Assembly: GCF_010725485.1 (NCBI RefSeq) | Contig: NZ_AP022598.1 | Coordinates: 620,001 to 684,000, forward strand | Origin: Mycolicibacterium parafortuitum | GTDB taxonomy: Bacteria; Actinomycetota; Actinomycetes; Mycobacteriales; Mycobacteriaceae | Length of the DNA stretch: 64,000 nucleotides | Reading direction: 5' to 3' | Shown: positions 37,019-45,700 of the stretch, one piece after another | Position numbering within the stretch: the first letter of the stretch is position 1 | Layout of the letters: each line of letters opens with the position of its first letter | The notes under the pieces: model-generated | What the model saw: only the letters and a program-made list of their open reading frames with translations | Told to the model about the DNA's origin: nothing | Databases searched by the model: none | Made by a program: the position numbers and the translations under genes

Positions 37019-38139
37019 CACTTCTGTCCCATCGCCGCGAGTCCGTCGAGCATGTAGGTCAGGCCGAAGTCCGGCCCGAAGTCCTGCAATGTGCCGGTAC
37101 TGCAACCGAGTTGACGCAGGCCCATCATGTTGCAGACCTCCTTGATCAACTGGTTGTCGAACAGGATCTTGTCGGTGACCACCTTGACGCGCAGCGCACC
37201 GTTCCTCTGGTCGGCGACGTTGTACAGGTTGTCCAGTGTCAGCGGCGCGACGTCGAGGAGTTCCATCAGATCGCGTTCGTGATCCTTGCCGACGGTGTTC
37301 ATCACGATGTCACCGTTGGCGACCAACGCCTTGATCGACTCCCGGTGCTTCTCCAGCACCTCGCCGGTGTTGGTGAGCACCTCGTTGATCTTGCGCCCGG
37401 TGGTGCCGCTACCGAGGTCCTCGTCGGCGAGGATCTGGCTCAGCGCCCGCACCGAACTACCGAATTCGCGCATCATCTCGTCGTTGCGCGCGGCGGCATC
37501 CGACAGCGAGCTGACGTTGCGCACGATGGTGGTCAGCTGGTCCTTGGTGACGGCGCCGCGATCGGAGCTGAGCCGCAACGCGTTCGACAGCTCACCCAGC
37601 GCGTCCTTGATCTGCTGGCCGCGGCCGTCGACGACCGCGGCGCCGCCGTCGAGGACGTCGGCGATCGGGCCGTTGCCCTTGCCGTCGCCGCGCAGCGACA
37701 CTGCGAGTTTGTCGAGAGTGTCGAGCACCCGGGCGAATTCGACCGGCGTGCGGGTGCGGTTGAGCCCGATGGTGTCGTGGTTCTGCAGGGTCGGACCGTC
37801 CCGGTACGGCGGTGTCAGCTCGATCTGGCGGTCGGTCAGGATCGAGTTCGAAATGGTCGCGGCCTGAACGTCGGCCGGCACCTTGACGTCGCCGTCGACG
37901 GTGAAGTCGACCTCGACGTAACCGGTCTTCGGCGTGATCTTGGTGACCTTGCCGACCGGCATCCCCAGCACCGCGACCACATTGCCCTCATAAAGCCCTG
38001 TGGCACTGTCGAACTGCGCGGTCACGGTGATCGTGTCGAGCTTGTCTTTGGCGTAGCCGACCAGCACGAAGGCGGCGACCAGGGCCAGCACCGCACACAC
38101 CGCGACCGCGCCGATGATCTTGCCTCGGGTGAAGGTCAT
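37018..38139 (-). CDS. mceD: Mce protein D
   Basis: A 373-residue subunit. N-terminal anchor (GAVAVCAVLALVAAFVLVGY), MCE domain about residues 40-110 (NVVAVLGMPVGKVTKITPK) and a helical stretch to about 300. Unlike F, the tail is short and lacks a proline-rich extension. The ATG overlaps the mceC stop by 4 bp (ATGA). It functions with the other five MCE proteins. Confidence 0.92.
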   Translation of the reverse strand: MTFTRGKIIGAVAVCAVLALVAAFVLVGYAKDKLDTITVTAQFDSATGLYEGNVVAVLGMPVGKVTKITPKTGYVEVDFTVDGDVKVPADVQAATISNSILTDRQIELTPPYRDGPTLQNHDTIGLNRTRTPVEFARVLDTLDKLAVSLRGDGKGNGPIADVLDGGAAVVDGRGQQIKDALGELSNALRLSSDRGAVTKDQLTTIVRNVSSLSDAAARNDEMMREFGSSVRALSQILADEDLGSGTTGRKINEVLTNTGEVLEKHRESIKALVANGDIVMNTVGKDHERDLMELLDVAPLTLDNLYNVADQRNGALRVKVVTDKILFDNQLIKEVCNMMGLRQLGCSTGTLQDFGPDFGLTYMLDGLAAMGQK

Positions 38140-39182
38140 TTGCAGTCCTGGTAGTACTCGATCATCCCGAGCTGTTTGGCGCGGCCGCTGATCGCGCACA
38201 TCCACGAATCGACGAGCAGCCCGCTGGAGGCGTTGAAGTCGATCGCGTTGCCGGTGCCGGTGATGTTGGTCAGGTTGCGCAGCGCGATCGGCGCGGTCTG
38301 CAGGATGCTGCGCAGCATGCCGTCGTTCTTGCCGAGCAGGGTCGAGAGCTCCTGCAGGTTGGTCAGCAGCTCCTCCAACTCGGGCCGGTCGTCGATGACG
38401 ATGTTGCTCAGCGTCTGGACCAGATTGGTCAGCGCGTCCATCATCGCGTGGAAGGTCGCCCGCCGGGCGACGAACTCACCGAGCAGCGAATTGCCCTGAT
38501 CCACCAGGTTTCCGATGGTGGCCTGCTGGCGGTGCAGCGTGGTGCTGACCATGTCGGTGGTTTCGAGCAGTTCGCCGAGCTGGTCGCGGCGCTGGGCGAT
38601 GATCGTCGACAGAGTGTGCGTGTTCTCCAGCGCCTGCGGGACGACCGGCGGCAGGGTGTCGAGCTGCTTGCCGAGGATGGCCAGCGTCTCGGCGAACTGG
38701 TCCGAGTCGACCTGCTCGAAGGTCGTGGTGACGTCGGTCAGCGCTTCCTGCAGGTCGTAGGGCACCTCGGTGTGGCTCAAGTCGAAGGTGTTGTCCGGCA
38801 ACGATCCCGGGCCTTCCGGGTACAGCGCGAGGTACCGCGAGCCGAGGATCGTGGTGATCTTGATGGTGGCGCGCGAGTCCTCGCCGAGGACGACGTCGTC
38901 GCGGACCTTCAGTCGCGCCTCGACGTGGTCGCCCATCAGCTTCATGCTCGCCACCTCGCCGACCGGGATGCCTGCGACGGTGATCGGGTTACCCACCTGT
39001 AGCGCGGCGGCCTGCAGGAACTTCGCGGTGTAGTGCCGGTATCCGAAGTCGGCGACCCGGACCAGCAGCAGCGCACCGACGAGCACCGCGACGACCGCGA
39101 CCGCGAGCACCCCGAGCCAGGTCGTGTTGTAGTTCTCCAGCGGACGCCGCCTGCGCCGGATCTGCGGTGTGGGGTCAGCCAT
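38136..39182 (-). CDS. mceC: Mce protein C
   Basis: A 348-residue subunit. A basic N-terminus (RRRRRPLENYN) precedes a single membrane anchor (VLAVAVVAVLVGALLLVRV). The MCE domain holds NPITVAGIPVGEVASMKLMG. A heptad-rich helical rod follows, and the C-terminus holds a cysteine pair (SWMCAISG, YYQDCK) that may form a disulfide. It overlaps mceB by 8 bp and mceD by 4 bp. Confidence 0.92.
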   Translation of the reverse strand: MADPTPQIRRRRRPLENYNTTWLGVLAVAVVAVLVGALLLVRVADFGYRHYTAKFLQAAALQVGNPITVAGIPVGEVASMKLMGDHVEARLKVRDDVVLGEDSRATIKITTILGSRYLALYPEGPGSLPDNTFDLSHTEVPYDLQEALTDVTTTFEQVDSDQFAETLAILGKQLDTLPPVVPQALENTHTLSTIIAQRRDQLGELLETTDMVSTTLHRQQATIGNLVDQGNSLLGEFVARRATFHAMMDALTNLVQTLSNIVIDDRPELEELLTNLQELSTLLGKNDGMLRSILQTAPIALRNLTNITGTGNAIDFNASSGLLVDSWMCAISGRAKQLGMIEYYQDCK

Positions 39183-40230
39183 TGGCCATGTTCCTGCACT
39201 TGGGGGTGTGGCGGGCCTTGTTGCCGGGGGTGGCGGCCGCGACGACAATCGGGGTCACATCGTTGAGGCCGGGGAAGAACGCGGTGCCGTCCAGTTCACA
39301 CGCATAGGCGTTGGCGTAGGTGCCCTCCCCGGTGATCCGTGCGAATCCCTTGAGCATCAACGGCAGGTTGGCGCCGACGAACGCGAGCTGCGGTTCGATC
39401 TTGACCATGTGCTGGGCGAATCCCGGTTCACGGCGCACCAGTTCCTTCAGCGACGGATACACCTCGTCGGACACCGTGGACAGCTGACGGACCACCTTCG
39501 CGATCGAACCCATCGACTCGATCAACTCGGGCCTGCGCGCGTCGAAGGTCGACACCACCGACCGGGCCTGCCCGATGATGTGGTCCAGATCGTCGTTGTG
39601 CTGGGCGAGATTGCCCACCACGGTGTTCAGATCGGTGATCACGCCGCCGAGTTCCTCGTCGCGCCCGGCGAACGACTCGGTCAGCTGCGCGGTCTGGTCG
39701 ACCAGCGCGGTGATCGACGCCTCGTCGCCCTGCAGCGACTGGATCACGCCCTTGGTCAGGTTGTCCGCGTGCTTGGGATCCAGGATGCTGAACAACGGCT
39801 CGTACCCGTTGAGCAGCGTGCCGACATCGAACGACGGGTCGGTCTGCTCGACGGGGATCACGCTGCCCGCCGGAAGAGGTTGCGGCTCACCGAGATTGCC
39901 CAGGGACAGGCCGAGATAGCGCTGCCCGACGATGTTCTGGTAGGTCACCGATGCGACCGTGGTGCCCAGCACCTGCTGGTCGGACTGCACCACGAACGAC
40001 ACCTTGGCCTCGGCACCCTGGAGTTCGATCTTCTCCACTCGGCCGACGCGCACGCCGGCCATCCGCACGTCGTCACCCTCGCGCAGCCCGAACACATCGG
40101 TGAACACCGCCGCGTACGGCACCGTCGAGCCGGACACGTCCCTGCGCAGCGTGACGTACACCAGCCAGGTCAGCGTCAACGCCACCACCATGAACAGCGC
40201 CAGGCCGATCGCGGCACCGCGTGTCTTCAT
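39175..40230 (-). CDS. mceB: Mce protein B
   Basis: A 351-residue subunit. The first residues carry a Lys/Arg start (MKTRGAAIGLALFMVVAL) with the membrane anchor. The MCE domain includes EGDDVRMAGVRVGRVEKIEL. The C-terminal region holds ACELDGTAFFPG and a CRN near the end, a cysteine pattern common to MceB proteins. The ATG overlaps the MceA stop by 4 bp. Confidence 0.92.
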   Translation of the reverse strand: MKTRGAAIGLALFMVVALTLTWLVYVTLRRDVSGSTVPYAAVFTDVFGLREGDDVRMAGVRVGRVEKIELQGAEAKVSFVVQSDQQVLGTTVASVTYQNIVGQRYLGLSLGNLGEPQPLPAGSVIPVEQTDPSFDVGTLLNGYEPLFSILDPKHADNLTKGVIQSLQGDEASITALVDQTAQLTESFAGRDEELGGVITDLNTVVGNLAQHNDDLDHIIGQARSVVSTFDARRPELIESMGSIAKVVRQLSTVSDEVYPSLKELVRREPGFAQHMVKIEPQLAFVGANLPLMLKGFARITGEGTYANAYACELDGTAFFPGLNDVTPIVVAAATPGNKARHTPKCRNMANG

Positions 40231-41834
40231 CGGGGCCCCTCTCCCCCGGCATCGGCCGGCGACACCGTGGTGCCGCGGGCCACCGGTCCGAGCAGCAGTT
40301 GGGTTGCCGTCGAGACGGGTTGGCCGGTGACGGCGCTCAGCACCGCGCGTTCGTAAGGGCTGCCGACGGGCCCGACGTTCCCGCCGAAGGCCGGCGAGAC
40401 CGCAGAGGCGGGAGCCGCCTCTGCGGCACCGGCCGGCGGTGGCGGCACATAACGCGGCGAATCCTCGCGCTTCGGCGCGACCGGGGCCAGCGGGGACTGG
40501 TTGACCGGTGGCGGCGGGATCGGGACCAGGGCGTCGTTCGCCGTCCCCGGCACCGGGGGCGCCGGCGACATCCACGGCGGCAGCGGAGGATTCGGGTCAG
40601 CCAGGCTCGGATTCGGGTTCACCAGCGGAGGACCGACGGCGACCAGGTTGCCGTTCTCGCCGAGTATCGTGCCCCGCGGCGGTGCCAGATCCTTCGGCGG
40701 CTGATAGTTCTGCGGCAGCAGCGCCTCGGGCAATGCGGGGCGGGTCACCACCAGTGGCGCGGTGTAGCAACTCGGGCCGAGCAGCTCCCCGTACCGCGGG
40801 CAGTCGGCCCGGGTGTAGGTGTAGGTCGGCGTGAGCGACAAGTTCATCCGCATGTTGCCGACGTCGCGGTCCGGGCGCCACACCTCGTCGAAGAACTTGT
40901 CGGACAACCCGTTCAGCTTCACAAACGCCGGCAGCCAGTGATGCGAGGTGTCGGCCAGGTTCCCGATCACCGGGGTCAGCTCTCGGGTGATGGTGACCAG
41001 CCGGTCGGTGTGGTTGTTCAGCGCCGTGTGGGTGGTGCCGGCGGTGTGCAGCCCGCCGCTGACCAGCGCGTCGAGCTGGGCGCGCTGCTGCACCAGGGTC
41101 TGCATCGGCGCTACCGCGGTGTGCAGCGCATCGAGCAGTTCCGGTGCGGTGGAGCGCAGTCCACGCGTCGCGTCGATCAGAGCGGACACCGTCGTCGGCC
41201 CCGGATCGGTGGCCACGATCGAGTCGATCTCGTCGATCATCCGGTTCAGTTGCGCACCCGCGCTGAGCAATTCGGTGCGCCGGTTCTCGGTGGCCGCGTT
41301 CAGCGCGGCGAGAATTCCGACCGTCTTGTCCTCCCGGCCGCGGCCGGTCGCGGCCAGGATGTCGCGCAGCTTGCTGATCGTGGTCTGGAACAGCACGGTG
41401 GGCAGCTCGGTGTCCTCCGGGATCTGGGCACCCTCGCCGATCGGCGGCCCCGAGCCCTTGTCCACGAGCTGCACCGACGACACCGCGAACACATTGCTCG
41501 GCACCACCCGCGCGGTGACGGTGGCCGGTATCGCGCGCGCGTAATGCGGATCGAGGTTGATGTGGACGAAGTTCGGCTGCCCGTGCGCGGCCGGCGTCAC
41601 GCCGTCGACAGCGCCGACGAGCACCCCGTGGTACTTCACGTCGGATCGCTGCGGCAGCCCGTCACCGACGTTGACCAGGGCGGCGACGACGCGTACGAAC
41701 GGGTCAAGCCGACCGGTCGCCTTCACCAACAGGATCCCCGAGACCAGCGCCAGCACAAGGATCACCGCGATGCCGCCGCCGAGCAGCTGGCGATCGCTGG
41801 GCCCGCGGCCGTCGAGGTCGAAGGAGTTTGCCAC
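40227..41834 (-). CDS. mceA: Mce protein A with long proline-rich C-terminus
   Basis: A 535-residue subunit, longer than most MceA proteins (about 400-450). N-terminal anchor (LLGGGIAVILVLALVSGILLV), MCE domain (VKYHGVLVGAVDGVTP) and helical rod to about 340. A cysteine segment (ADCPRYGELLGPSCY) follows. From about 375 to the end the chain is very rich in Pro and Ala (for example VPIPPPPVNQSPLAP). That tail is probably flexible and envelope-spanning. The GTG at 41834 directly follows the yrbEB stop. Confidence 0.93.
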   Translation of the reverse strand: MANSFDLDGRGPSDRQLLGGGIAVILVLALVSGILLVKATGRLDPFVRVVAALVNVGDGLPQRSDVKYHGVLVGAVDGVTPAAHGQPNFVHINLDPHYARAIPATVTARVVPSNVFAVSSVQLVDKGSGPPIGEGAQIPEDTELPTVLFQTTISKLRDILAATGRGREDKTVGILAALNAATENRRTELLSAGAQLNRMIDEIDSIVATDPGPTTVSALIDATRGLRSTAPELLDALHTAVAPMQTLVQQRAQLDALVSGGLHTAGTTHTALNNHTDRLVTITRELTPVIGNLADTSHHWLPAFVKLNGLSDKFFDEVWRPDRDVGNMRMNLSLTPTYTYTRADCPRYGELLGPSCYTAPLVVTRPALPEALLPQNYQPPKDLAPPRGTILGENGNLVAVGPPLVNPNPSLADPNPPLPPWMSPAPPVPGTANDALVPIPPPPVNQSPLAPVAPKREDSPRYVPPPPAGAAEAAPASAVSPAFGGNVGPVGSPYERAVLSAVTGQPVSTATQLLLGPVARGTTVSPADAGGEGPR

Positions 41835-42689
41835 CTAACCCCCGAACCTTGCTCCGGAGTCGACATTCCACAGCGCCATGGTGAGCAGCATGTTCACGAT
41901 GATCACGACGGTGATGCTGGCGCGCATGGCATGCCCGGCGGCGACCCCGACCCCTTCGGGACCACCGCTGGCGTAGAAGCCGTAGTAGCACTGGATCGTG
42001 GTGGCGATCCAGACGAAGATGATCGCCTTCAGCAGCGAGTACAGGATGTCCTGCCCGGACAGCATCAGGGTGAAGTAGTGCATGTAGGAGCCCGACGCTC
42101 CACCGCTGATCGCCATCACCACCAGTTGGGTGGTCAGGTAGCTGACGGCCAGGCACAGCACGTAGAGCGGGATCACCGCGACCACCGAGGCCATCAGCCG
42201 GGTGGTCACCAGGTACGGGATCGGCCGGATCGCAAGGGAATCCAGCGCGTCGATCTCCTCGGCGATGCGCATCGAGCCCAGCTGGGCGGTGAACCGGCAC
42301 CCGGCCTGGGTCGCGAACGCCAGCGACAACGCGATCGGCGCGAGCTCGCGGGTGTTCACCAGCGAGCTGATGATGCCGGTCGCCGGGCCCAGCCCCAGCA
42401 GGTCGAGGAAGTTGTACCCCTCGATGCCGACCAGTGCACCGACGGTGACACCCAGCACGATCGCCACCCCGGCGGTGCCGCCGCCGACGACCAGAGAACC
42501 GTTGCCCCAGGCGATGTCGGACAGCAGGCGGACGAACTCGGCTCGATAGTGGCGCAGCGCCAGCGGGATCGCCAGCAGCGCGCGCACGAAGAACACCAGC
42601 ATGTGGCCCAGCCGGGCGACCGGCGGTGTGCTCTTGCGGTACAGCCGGACGAACGGCGCCAACGGCCGCGGTACGTAGGTCGACGCCAT
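41835..42689 (-). CDS. yrbEB: YrbE-type Mce permease B
   Basis: A 284-residue integral membrane permease of the MlaE/YrbE family, with about six spans. The conserved cytoplasmic loop EIDALDSLAIRPIPYLVTTR, seen in all YrbE proteins, is present. With YrbEA it forms the transmembrane core of the Mce lipid importer, energised by an MceG-type ATPase encoded elsewhere. It begins next to the yrbEA stop (42691) and abuts mceA with no gap. Confidence 0.95.
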   Translation of the reverse strand: MASTYVPRPLAPFVRLYRKSTPPVARLGHMLVFFVRALLAIPLALRHYRAEFVRLLSDIAWGNGSLVVGGGTAGVAIVLGVTVGALVGIEGYNFLDLLGLGPATGIISSLVNTRELAPIALSLAFATQAGCRFTAQLGSMRIAEEIDALDSLAIRPIPYLVTTRLMASVVAVIPLYVLCLAVSYLTTQLVVMAISGGASGSYMHYFTLMLSGQDILYSLLKAIIFVWIATTIQCYYGFYASGGPEGVGVAAGHAMRASITVVIIVNMLLTMALWNVDSGARFGG

Positions 42690-42690
42690 A

Positions 42691-43548
42691 TCAGAGCCCC
42701 ACCCGGGGGAACAGCATGATGTAGAGCTGACTGATCGCGACGTTGACGACCATCAGGATCAGGATCGACTCGACCACGGCGGCGTTCACCGAATTCGCGA
42801 CGCCGGTCGGCCCACCCTTGGTGGACAACCCCTTCTGGCAGGACACCACCGCGACGATCGCGCCGAAGATGACGGCCTTGATCATCGCGACGATCATGTC
42901 GCCGGTGGTGGTGAACGACGCGAACGTCGCGACGAAGCTGCCCGGCGCACCGTTCTGGAAGTAGACATTGAACAGGTAGCTCGCGAGGAAGCCGACGAAG
43001 CACACCACACCGGTCAGCGCGACGCCGATCATGATCGCCGCGGCGAACCGGGGCACCACGAGGCGCCGGATCACCGAAACGCCCATCACCTCCATCGCGT
43101 CGGTCTCCTCGCGCATCTTGCGGGAACCGAGATCGGCGGTGATCGCCGAACCGACGGCGGCGGCCATCAGGATCGCCGCGGTCAGCGAAGCGGCCTGGCG
43201 GATGACCGCGAGGCCGCTGGCCGCCCCGGCCAGCGATGTCGCGCCGACCTGACCGGCCAGCAGTGCGAACTGGATCGACAGGGTGACCCCGATCGGCAAC
43301 GCCACCAACACCGTCGGCAGCACCGCGGTGCCGGCCATGAACGCGCCCTGCCGGACGAACTCACCCCATTTGAACTTGCCGGTGAACAGATCGATGAAGA
43401 AGTACTGCAACGTCCGGACGGCGAGGACGAACTGTTCGCCGACCGTCGCCAGCGAGGCGAGCGGGTGACGACGGAGATAACCGCCGGCCCAGTCCTGGAC
43501 GACGTGGACGGAATCATCGCGGCGAACCGGCTGATCCGCAGTCGTCAT
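42691..43548 (-). CDS. yrbEA: YrbE-type Mce permease A
   Basis: A 285-residue permease of the same fold, with the loop EETDAMEVMGVSVIRRLVVPR and five to six hydrophobic segments. The N-terminus has a conserved amphipathic helix (LATVGEQFVLAVRTLQYFFID). The start is the ATG at 43548, overlapped by the stop of the short leader ORF. It is the first large gene of the yrbEAB-mceA-F-mas operon. Confidence 0.94.
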   Translation of the reverse strand: MTTADQPVRRDDSVHVVQDWAGGYLRRHPLASLATVGEQFVLAVRTLQYFFIDLFTGKFKWGEFVRQGAFMAGTAVLPTVLVALPIGVTLSIQFALLAGQVGATSLAGAASGLAVIRQAASLTAAILMAAAVGSAITADLGSRKMREETDAMEVMGVSVIRRLVVPRFAAAIMIGVALTGVVCFVGFLASYLFNVYFQNGAPGSFVATFASFTTTGDMIVAMIKAVIFGAIVAVVSCQKGLSTKGGPTGVANSVNAAVVESILILMVVNVAISQLYIMLFPRVGL

Positions 43549-43640
43549 CCGTGAAGTCCGCTCCGCCACAGCGCATCCGGAACCGGAGTCCAGATGGCGC
43601 CGGTACGTGGGCGGGCCGACGAGGCGCATGGCTGATTCAC
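43545..43640 (-). CDS. Possible 31-residue leader ORF ahead of yrbEA
   Basis: GTG at 43640 has GGGAGG at 43649-43654, a spacing of 8 nt. The frame runs 31 codons (start VNQPCASSARPRTGAIW) and its TGA overlaps the yrbEA ATG as ATGA. The yrbEA ATG itself lacks a good ribosome site, so translational coupling through this leader is plausible. There is no known mce leader peptide, and the peptide itself may have no function. Alternatively the N-terminus of YrbEA could be read from an upstream in-frame codon. Confidence 0.4.
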   Translation of the reverse strand: MNQPCASSARPRTGAIWTPVPDALWRSGLHG

Positions 43641-43681
43641 GTTCCACGCCTCCCGATTTCGAGGACCCACCCGTCCGAAGC

Positions 43682-43742
43682 AACCTGGGTGACCAGGTTC
43701 TGGATGGTCGTCACCGTATGACCGCGGCGATGATTGCGTCAA
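43682..43742 (-). promoter_or_regulatory. Candidate mce operon promoter with 18-bp dyad operator
   Basis: Minus strand: TTGACG (43742-43737), 18-bp spacer, TACGGT (43718-43713), placing the start near 43706. Just downstream lies the perfect inverted repeat AACCTGG-gtga-CCAGGTT (43682-43699), positioned to block early transcription. The likely binder is the Mce3R-like protein encoded just upstream, but no matching dyad is seen at that gene's own start. Confidence 0.4.
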
Positions 43743-43816
43743 GGTTTCGGCAATCTTTCATTAACTTATTAGGCGGAGGGGCGGGCCCGACCCGAAGATT
43801 GACGGGCCTGCAGATT

Positions 43817-45028
43817 CTAAGGACGTTCGGGAAGCAACAGCACCCGTAGAAGACCGCCGACGAGCTGACGCGACGAGTCGGTGTTGGCGTAGCGCTCCAA
43901 CCGGCCGATGTCGACGACGAGACCGAGCGCGGCGTGCACAGCGAATCTTGCCTGCCGGACCGTCAGACCCGGGCGGGCTGCAACGACCTGGCGGGCCCAC
44001 GACTCGACGATGGCGCGCTGGATGTTGTGCAGTGCGGCCCGGTCTTCGGCGGGCACGTTGATCTGTTCGGCGTAGTACACGTAGGCCAGTTCCGGATCGG
44101 CGAACGAGCGCCACACGTAGGCGTCGATCAACTGGCCGACGGCGCTGCGTTCGTCGGGCGCCGTCGCCAGGATCGTGCTCATGTCGCCGGAGACCCGGTC
44201 GGCGGCGCGTCGGTAGATCGCGGTCAGCACCGCGGCCTTACCGCTGAAGAATCGGTAGATCGTCGATACGGGCAGCCCGATCGCCGACGCGATGTCGTCC
44301 ATTCCGGTCTCGCGGTATCCGTGCGCGTTGAACAACCGCAGCGCCGTGGCAAGGATGGCCTCGTACTCGCCGGCGGGACCGATCGCCGGATCGGGGCGGC
44401 GTCGCGGCTTGTCGCGGCGCGGAATCGGGGGCAGATCGGCGTCGCGCAACTGGCGGGCCAACTGCGCCAGCAATCGACGGATCTCGTTGGCCGGGAGCTT
44501 GGCCCGGTGGTCGCAGGTGCTGCCGATGGCGCTGAGCACCGCGGCGGTCACGGTCCAGCGCTGCCGGCTGTCGAGCTCGGGGCGCAGCGCCGACAGCGGC
44601 CGCTGCAGGCGCCGGTTGACCAGCTTGATCTGCGCGTTGGAGATCGCCTGATCCGCCGGTTGCAGATACCTCGCCTCCCAGCGGTACAGCCCACCGCTGG
44701 CGCGGGTCTTGATCACCGCGTCGATCAATGCCGCGACGATGCGGTCCCACCGCTGCTCGGGGGTGCCGTCGGTGTCGTCGTCGGCGAACTCCGTCGCCGA
44801 GACCAGCTGCTCGCCGAGCCCGAGTACGGCCGCACGGAACAGGTCGTACTTGCCCGAGTAGTGGCGGTACAGCGACGCGGCCGTGACACCCACCCGCGAA
44901 GCGATGTCCTCCATGCTGACCGCGTGATAGCCAAGTTCACTGAACGCTTCCGCTGACGCGCGCGCGATCTGCTGCTTACGATCTTTGGGGCGCCTTCGCG
45001 CGTCGCGAACGTCCGCGGTGGCTGCCAT
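43817..45028 (-). CDS. mce3R: Double-TetR regulator, Mce3R-like
   Basis: A 403-residue protein with two tandem TetR units, an unusual layout known for Mce3R. Unit 1 (about 12-200): IARASAEAFSELGYHAVSMEDIASRVGVTAASLYRHYSG. Unit 2 (about 220-400): LRLFNAHGYRETGMDDIASAIGLPVSTIYRFFSGK. A monomer could bind a whole operator. It lies upstream of yrbEA in the same orientation, not divergent as in the M. tuberculosis mce3 locus. The ATG at 45028 is used; a GTG three codons earlier is possible. It probably represses the mce operon. Confidence 0.88.
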   Translation of the reverse strand: MAATADVRDARRRPKDRKQQIARASAEAFSELGYHAVSMEDIASRVGVTAASLYRHYSGKYDLFRAAVLGLGEQLVSATEFADDDTDGTPEQRWDRIVAALIDAVIKTRASGGLYRWEARYLQPADQAISNAQIKLVNRRLQRPLSALRPELDSRQRWTVTAAVLSAIGSTCDHRAKLPANEIRRLLAQLARQLRDADLPPIPRRDKPRRRPDPAIGPAGEYEAILATALRLFNAHGYRETGMDDIASAIGLPVSTIYRFFSGKAAVLTAIYRRAADRVSGDMSTILATAPDERSAVGQLIDAYVWRSFADPELAYVYYAEQINVPAEDRAALHNIQRAIVESWARQVVAARPGLTVRQARFAVHAALGLVVDIGRLERYANTDSSRQLVGGLLRVLLLPERP

Positions 45029-45338
45029 AGGGCACACCCTAACGCCGTGGTCCCCACCGCGGGAAAAATCGCCCGTTCTGACGAACAGCGATTTACTTCT
45101 TCGGGCTCCCCGCTACCCGACCGGTGCACCGCAACCGCACGGCGAGAGTCCGCGGCAACCAACCCGGTACGCGCAGCCGGCCTTTGACGCGCGAAACCCG
45201 AAGCGCTTGTGCACCAACGGCAGAACCACCGACGCGTAAGTCGCAGATCCCGCTGTGCGTGGACACCACATCGTGGATGCTGGTGCGCATGGTCGAACAC
45301 CACTGCGTCCGGTCCGTCCACGACCGTTTCGGGTAGCC
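45029..45338. other. Intergenic region upstream of the mce3R-like gene
   Basis: A 310-base stretch between the regulator start and the small membrane gene. I see no intact conserved gene. A minus-strand frame ending at 45093 reads like the C-terminus of an unidentified protein (RLRVPGWLPRTLAVRLR). It could be a remnant but lacks support. The AT-rich stretch near 45063-45095 is a probable promoter region for the regulator. Confidence 0.35.
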
Positions 45339-45632
45339 GTGGAAGACGACGAATCCGACGGCGGCCACTCCCGGTTCCTGCGCGCGTACCGGCGAGGGGG
45401 TGGCGCCGCGTCGCTTGCCGACCGCGCCCTGCTCGCCGCGCTGGCCTACACCGCGCTCGGCGCGATCTACCTCGGCTTCAACGTCCCCGTGCTGGATCGT
45501 CTGGAGTCGTTGTTCAGCGCGCAGTTCACGGTGTTCGCCGATCTGATCGCGATCGCGGCGGCCGTCGTGCTGTGGCCGCTGCTGCTGATCACCGCGTGGG
45601 CATGCGGTACGGCCGGTTGCGGCGCCTTCTAG
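45339..45632 (+). CDS. Small membrane protein, uncharacterised
   Basis: A 97-residue protein from the GTG at 45339. An acidic then basic N-terminus (VEDDESDGGHSRFLRAYRRG) is followed by two hydrophobic segments: LADRALLAALAYTALGAIYLGF and FTVFADLIAIAAAVVLWPLLLITAW. It ends in ACGTAGCGAF. Codon use and the clean two-span pattern favour a real gene, but I do not recognise the family. It ends 68 bp before the fadD8-like gene. Confidence 0.5.
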   Translation: MEDDESDGGHSRFLRAYRRGGGAASLADRALLAALAYTALGAIYLGFNVPVLDRLESLFSAQFTVFADLIAIAAAVVLWPLLLITAWACGTAGCGAF

Positions 45633-45675
45633 AAGTCGACAGCCACCAAATTCCGCCGGACCCTTCTGCTGGAAT

Positions 45676-45689
45676 TGGAACACGTTCTA
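45676..45689. promoter_or_regulatory. KstR-type operator match upstream of fadD8-like gene
   Basis: TGGAACACGTTCTA fits the KstR consensus TnnAACnnGTTnnA at every fixed position. It lies 11 bp before the ATG at 45701, next to the GGAGG ribosome site, so repression by KstR (released by cholesterol-derived CoA thioesters) would block the fadD8-like gene. The match is exact by eye, but a single motif hit can occur by chance. Confidence 0.6.
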
Positions 45690-45700
45690 GTCTGGAGGAC

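Noticed and set aside
40221..42719. Long plus-strand open frame opposite mceA and yrbEB
   Set aside because: Low-complexity, Arg/Gln/His-rich shadow of the mce genes; no domain or ribosome site.
45029..45338. Coding gene opposite or within the mce3R upstream region
   Set aside because: Candidate frames are short, mutually overlapping and unlike known proteins; only a weak C-terminal-like stretch was noted.
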